DNA of 64,000 bases. It comes from Dehalococcoidia bacterium. Its GTDB lineage: Bacteria; Chloroflexota; Dehalococcoidia; DSTF01; JACRBR01. Positions 59,733-64,000 of this stretch are shown piece after piece. The translations under genes and the position numbers were made by a program. Location of the stretch: the NCBI GenBank assembly GCA_021731085.1, contig JAKFYB010000014.1, forward strand, positions 1-64,000, given 5' to 3'. A model generated the notes under the pieces. It ran no database searches. It had not been told where the DNA came from and was given only the letters and a program-made list of their open reading frames with translations. Each line of letters opens with the position of its first letter. Within the stretch, counting starts at the first letter, position 1.

Positions 59733-61127
59733 TCACCCCTCCGCTCCGGCACCGACGAGTTCGCTTGCACCCGCACGCAGCTTCTCAACGATCTCGTCGA
59801 ACGCCGCGCGCGCCTTGCCTTGCGGGCGATCTTTGTTGGCGACGACGCAGATTGTGGATTCGAAGAAGCGTTCGAGCACGGTGAGCTTGTTCGCACGCAC
59901 GCTTGAGCCGGTCTCGATGCCCTCGATAAGGATCTCGGCATCATCGGGCACGAAACCTTCGGATGCGCCGCTGATCGGGATGACGCTGTAGCGGCCGAAG
60001 TGGCGGTCACGCGCGAAGTGGTCGGCGATGTTCGCGAACTCACTGGCGATGCGGATCGGCTTGTTGGCATCCAGCGAACGCCACCAACGGACCGCGTCGG
60101 CGGTGGTGTCGGCAGGCACGTCCTTCACGATGACGGCGAGGCTGTACTTCGAGCGCCCGAGGTCGGCGACCTCTTCGACGGGACTGCCGGGGAACTGCAC
60201 CTTGTGGTCGAGCAAGAGGTCGCGGCCGGTGATCGCGAGATCGAACTGGCCGAGGGCGACCTGCTGCGTCATGTCCTGCGGGCGTATGACTTTCACTTCG
60301 GCGCCTGCGACGTCGATGTTCGGGCGGCGAACGACGGTGCCGTCTTCGTACACGGGAACGCGAATGCCGGCGGCCTTGAGCGCGCCCATCGTGTGCGGTT
60401 GGTTGTGGCCGTCGGCGAACGCGATGCGCAGGACGTCGCGCTTCGGCGCGCGCGGACGTGCGGTCAGCGGCAGTTCGCTCGGCACTGTGAGCACTGGCGA
60501 GGGCGAGGTGGTGCCAGCGACGAGCAGTCGCGAGAGGACGGGCGAGATGTCCTTCTCGGCGAGGCTGCGGCGGTTGGCGATGACCCAGGTCGAGCTATCG
60601 AGCACGTTCGCGATCGGGCGGAGGCCGTGGGCGTCGATTGCGGCTGCGTCGCTTGCGGCGACGAGGGCGATGTCGGCGTCCTCGGGTGGGTACGCTTCCG
60701 CGGCGCCGGCGACACCGAAGATGCGATAGCGGCGCAGGCGCAAGCGGCGGGCAATCGCTTCGGCGATGTTCGGGTACTCGCTGACGATGCGCACGGACTG
60801 CTCGCACATGTTGTCGGCGGACGCGAGCCACAGGGACTGCTGGCCGTAACCGAGGTCGCGGATACGCACGACTTCGTGGCCAGGAAAGCGCTGGGCGAGT
60901 TCTTCGATCCACGTGAGGCTGCAGATGCCGATGTCGTAGTTCCCGAGGGCGACCTGTACGGGGATGTCCTTCTCGCGAAAGACACGGGCAACGGCTGCAC
61001 CATCGAGCATGTCGAACCGCAGCATGCGCGAACCCGCGGTGTAGGCGTCGATGCCGGCGTCGCAGGCCTCGAGCATGGCCGCTGTTTGCTTGCGGAGATC
61101 GCCCGTGGGGATGGCGACGCGGATCAT
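59733..61127 (-). CDS. hisG: ATP phosphoribosyltransferase with two tandem HisG-like domains
   Basis: C-terminal copy (~59733-60407) IRIASEFANIADHF...SGASEGFVPDDAEILIEGIETGSSVRANKLTVLERFFESTICVVAN; N-terminal copy (~60480-61127) VRIVSEYPNIAEAI...AGAAEAYPPEDADIALVAASDAAAIDAHGLRPIANVLDSSTWVIAN. Confidence 0.88.
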   Translation of the reverse strand: MIRVAIPTGDLRKQTAAMLEACDAGIDAYTAGSRMLRFDMLDGAAVARVFREKDIPVQVALGNYDIGICSLTWIEELAQRFPGHEVVRIRDLGYGQQSLWLASADNMCEQSVRIVSEYPNIAEAIARRLRLRRYRIFGVAGAAEAYPPEDADIALVAASDAAAIDAHGLRPIANVLDSSTWVIANRRSLAEKDISPVLSRLLVAGTTSPSPVLTVPSELPLTARPRAPKRDVLRIAFADGHNQPHTMGALKAAGIRVPVYEDGTVVRRPNIDVAGAEVKVIRPQDMTQQVALGQFDLAITGRDLLLDHKVQFPGSPVEEVADLGRSKYSLAVIVKDVPADTTADAVRWWRSLDANKPIRIASEFANIADHFARDRHFGRYSVIPISGASEGFVPDDAEILIEGIETGSSVRANKLTVLERFFESTICVVANKDRPQGKARAAFDEIVEKLRAGASELVGAGAEG

Positions 61128-62365
61128 CGGGCGCCTCCGGCGTTCAGCGCGATTATGAGAGCTTCGACGCTGTCGTAGGTGCGGTTGTCCTCGTGCTGGA
61201 ACGACGATCCGTCGCCGGACACGATGACATTGCGGGCAGAGGCCATGTGCATGCCTTCGACGGTCTCCACGACAAAGCCTGCCGAACGCAATTGACGCGC
61301 TGCTGCGTACATCGCCACTGTGGCGGGAGCCGAGTAGTCCTGTGTGCGTAGCGCGATGGAGAGAGGCTGGTCATCGTGCGCGGGTTCGGGCATCGCAGCT
61401 ACGATAGGCGCGACGTAAAGGGCGAAGCCTGACGCAGGCACGCGCTTTCCGCCCACGAGGCCGATGAGTTCGTCGTAACGGCCCCCGGCGACGATGCGCT
61501 GGCCGGCAGACTCGATGCGGATGACGATGCCTGAGTAGTACTCGAAGCTGCGCGCGAGGACGGCATTGATGCGGGGTGCGTCGCCACCCTCCTCGAGCGC
61601 GGCGACGACGGACTCGAGTTCGTCGAAGGGTGCGGCGAGCGCGGGGATTGCACTGACGAGCGGGCCACGTAGGTTCGTGATGAAGCCCTCTCCTGCGCCG
61701 TCGACTTCGAACAGGAGTCGCAGCGGCGCGTTGAGCTGCGGCAGGCGCGCCTCGACTTCGTCCACGACGGACATGTCTCCGTCGAGGAGGCGATCGTACG
61801 CAGCGCCCTGTTCTTCCGCGGACAGGCCGGCTGCGGCGAGGACCGCCCGGACGATGCCCGCGTGGGACACACCTACTGTTATGTCAGATATGGCGAGCCG
61901 GGCGAGGACATCTAGCGCGAGCAACACGACTTCTATATCGCCTGCCGAGCCGGTGTCACCGATAAGCTCGACGCCGCACTGAGTCTCCTCGCGGTCGCTG
62001 CCGTCATCGGTGAAGCGAAAGACGTTCTGGCTGTAGAACAGCTTCGCGACACGCCCGCCGTCGAGGTGCTCGGCGTAGAGGCGCGCGGCCGGGATCGTGG
62101 AGTCCGGGCGGAGAACGACGCGCTCGCCGCTCCAGCCGTCCCAGTCGAGGAAGGAGTACACGCGGTCGAGGGTCTGCGGCGAGAGCGTACCGGCGGCGGT
62201 GAACAGGTGGAGAGGCTCAATGACCGGGGTGCGAATCTCGCGATAGCCCCAGGCACGGCAGGTCGCAGCAAAGGCGTCTTTGACGGCACGGACGCGCTCC
62301 ATCTCGTCGGGCAGCAGGTCGCGCATCCCGCGTGAGCGTTGGCTTTCGGTCGTGGCCTCGGTCAA
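61124..62365 (-). CDS. hisZ: HisZ-like ATP phosphoribosyltransferase regulatory subunit
   Basis: GMRDLLPDEMERVRAVKDAFAATCRAWGYREIRTPVIEP, VLRPDSTIPAARLYAEHL, GGRYDELIGLVGG; overlaps hisG start (ATGA); TTG start assumed. Confidence 0.85.
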   Translation of the reverse strand: MTEATTESQRSRGMRDLLPDEMERVRAVKDAFAATCRAWGYREIRTPVIEPLHLFTAAGTLSPQTLDRVYSFLDWDGWSGERVVLRPDSTIPAARLYAEHLDGGRVAKLFYSQNVFRFTDDGSDREETQCGVELIGDTGSAGDIEVVLLALDVLARLAISDITVGVSHAGIVRAVLAAAGLSAEEQGAAYDRLLDGDMSVVDEVEARLPQLNAPLRLLFEVDGAGEGFITNLRGPLVSAIPALAAPFDELESVVAALEEGGDAPRINAVLARSFEYYSGIVIRIESAGQRIVAGGRYDELIGLVGGKRVPASGFALYVAPIVAAMPEPAHDDQPLSIALRTQDYSAPATVAMYAAARQLRSAGFVVETVEGMHMASARNVIVSGDGSSFQHEDNRTYDSVEALIIALNAGGAR

Positions 62366-62417
62366 TGATCCCCCAACGGCTACATGCCAGCACTCGGTGA
62401 GCGGCGCTACGCAACAA

Positions 62418-62452
62418 GCCCTGCCCGAGGCGCATGAAGCGGTGGGCAGGGC
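62418..62452 (-). promoter_or_regulatory. Hairpin in his operon leader (possible attenuator)
   Basis: GCCCTGCCC-N17-GGGCAGGGC, then TTGTTG on minus strand. Confidence 0.45.
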
Positions 62453-62614
62453 CGGACGCGTCACTCTGATGGGGGCATTCTATCGAACAGCTTCGGCGCT
62501 CACCAATCGGGGCTTCACTGACGAAGGTACGGCCGGCAACGCCGTCGATGCCGTTTCCTGAAGGCGTCTGCCGACGCTTGCCGGAACTGCGATACTGAAT
62601 CGAGGTACATTCGG

Positions 62615-64000
62615 ATGAACGCCTACGTTCGCCGCCTCCACATCCCACGACGCCGGGTACGAATCGCGCTCGCCGCCGTTCTGCTGCTGGCTGGCATTGC
62701 CGTGTCGTGCGCGCGGAACATCGACGAGCCGGACGCCGTGCATGTTGCGAAGTTCGATGCCCAGGTCAATCCCGTCACCGCGCGCTACATCGACCGGGTC
62801 ATCGACGAGGCGGAGTCTGCGAACGCCAAGGCGGTTGTGATCGAACTCGACACGCCTGGTGGCCTGGTGTCGTCGATGGAAGACATCGTGCAGGACATCC
62901 AGGCTTCCGAAGTGCCGGTGATCGTCTGGGTGGGTCCGAGCGGGGCGAAGGCGGCGTCGGCGGGCACGTTCATCACCATGTCTGCGCATGTCGCTTCGAT
63001 GGCGCCGAGCACGCGGATCGGCGCGGCGCATCCTGTGAGCGCGAAGGGCGGCGACATAGAAGGCGATATCGGCGCGAAAGTCGAGAACGATGCAGCCGCG
63101 TACGCGCGCAGCATCGCGGAGGAGCGCGGGCGCAACGAAGAGTGGGCGGAGGACGCGGTGCGCGACAGCGTGTCGGCGTCCGCGACGGAAGCGGTAGAGC
63201 TGAACATCGTCGATTTCATCGCGCGCGATATCGATGAAGTGCTGGCGCAGGCCGACGGCATGACGGTGAGCATGAACGGCACGCCGCTAACGCTCGCGGG
63301 CCTGACCGAAGCGCCGCGAGCTTCGAACAACATGACGTTCTTCGAACAACTGCTGCTCATCATCAGCGACCCGAACATCGCGTTCTTGCTATTGAGTCTG
63401 GGCGGACTCGGACTTGTGCTGGAGCTGTTCAATCCGGGGACGTTCATCCCGGGCATCTTCGGCCTCATCTGCCTCATCCTGGCGCTGTTCGTGTTGGGGA
63501 CGTTGCCGGTGAACTGGGCGGGGGTAGCGTTGATACTCTTCGCGTTCGTGCTTTTTGCGGGGGAGTTTCTCGTCGCGGGGTTCGGGGCGCTTGGTGTAGG
63601 TGGGATCATTGCGCTCATCGCCGGAGGACTTTTGTTGACCAGCAGCGATCAGGCGGACTTCCAGGTGAACCGCTGGCTGGTCTTCGGCATGGCAGCGGCT
63701 TGCGGTGCGTTTGTGATGATGGTGATCGTTGCGGTTGTGAAGACGCGACGGGCGCCGGCGGCGATCGGAACGCTGGCGATGGTTGGGAACAGAGCAATTG
63801 CACGGACGCTGCTCAATCCGGATGGCTTCGTGTTTGTGGAGGGTGCGCGCTGGAAGGCGGTCGCGGCCGATGATGACACGCCGATTTTTGAAGGCGAATC
63901 CGTCGTGATAACGGGGGTGAAGGGACTAACGCTGTTCGTGGCACGCCGCGCGCCTGTCCTGCCGGAGCCGCCGCCACCGGAGCCAGCGCCGCCACCCGCG
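62615..64000 (+). CDS. NfeD-family membrane-bound ClpP-class serine protease (truncated by window end)
   Basis: VVIELDTPGGLVSSMEDIVQDIQASEVPVIVWVGPSGAKAASAGTFITMSAHVASMAPSTRIGAAHPV; TM segments and C-terminal NfeD domain; open to window end, so absent from the ORF track. Confidence 0.92.
   Translation, partial: MNAYVRRLHIPRRRVRIALAAVLLLAGIAVSCARNIDEPDAVHVAKFDAQVNPVTARYIDRVIDEAESANAKAVVIELDTPGGLVSSMEDIVQDIQASEVPVIVWVGPSGAKAASAGTFITMSAHVASMAPSTRIGAAHPVSAKGGDIEGDIGAKVENDAAAYARSIAEERGRNEEWAEDAVRDSVSASATEAVELNIVDFIARDIDEVLAQADGMTVSMNGTPLTLAGLTEAPRASNNMTFFEQLLLIISDPNIAFLLLSLGGLGLVLELFNPGTFIPGIFGLICLILALFVLGTLPVNWAGVALILFAFVLFAGEFLVAGFGALGVGGIIALIAGGLLLTSSDQADFQVNRWLVFGMAAACGAFVMMVIVAVVKTRRAPAAIGTLAMVGNRAIARTLLNPDGFVFVEGARWKAVAADDDTPIFEGESVVITGVKGLTLFVARRAPVLPEPPPPEPAPPPA

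Noticed and set aside
60000-61178. 392-aa plus-strand ORF antisense to hisG
   Set aside because: Compositional shadow of the HisG frame; no recognisable motifs
62366-62614. His-rich leader peptide or T-box upstream of hisZ
   Set aside because: No run of His codons and no T-box antiterminator consensus found by eye

Overview
A ~64 kb GC-rich bacterial chromosomal segment, probably Chloroflexota (inferred from gene content and intergenic repeat types, not proven). It carries about 54 protein-coding genes, mostly core metabolism: panD-panB-panC; an apgM-tpiA-miaA-dapF-GNAT-GH36 run; a circularly permuted ATP-grasp / alpha-E / transglutaminase cluster with a divergent zinc metallopeptidase; bioY, an acyl-CoA carboxylase beta subunit, rlmN, rplY, pgk; a guaA-purD-purK-purE-purB-purC-purS block; and a hisZ-hisG-(PLC-like)-hisD-(small Cys-rich ORF)-hisC-hisB-(kinase) operon. 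The last gene (NfeD family, from 62615) runs off the right edge, so it is missing from the ORF track. I saw no tRNA, rRNA, CRISPR array, transposase or prophage. Most notable: (i) a c-di-AMP (ydaO/yuaA-type) riboswitch on the minus strand with its own sigma70-like promoter and a terminator, but no CDS downstream on its strand, pointing antisense toward a D-Ala-D-Ala carboxypeptidase gene; (ii) a HisG made of two tandem HisG-like domains, the first lacking the PRPP-loop signature; (iii) a small CxxC...CxxxxC ORF that fills the hisD-hisC gap with 4-nt overlaps on both sides; (iv) a tail-anchored protein built of six 15-residue repeats, upstream of rplY; (v) a pan-operon leader with promoter and terminator; (vi) about 27 short palindromic intergenic repeats of several families, nearly all in the same orientation.
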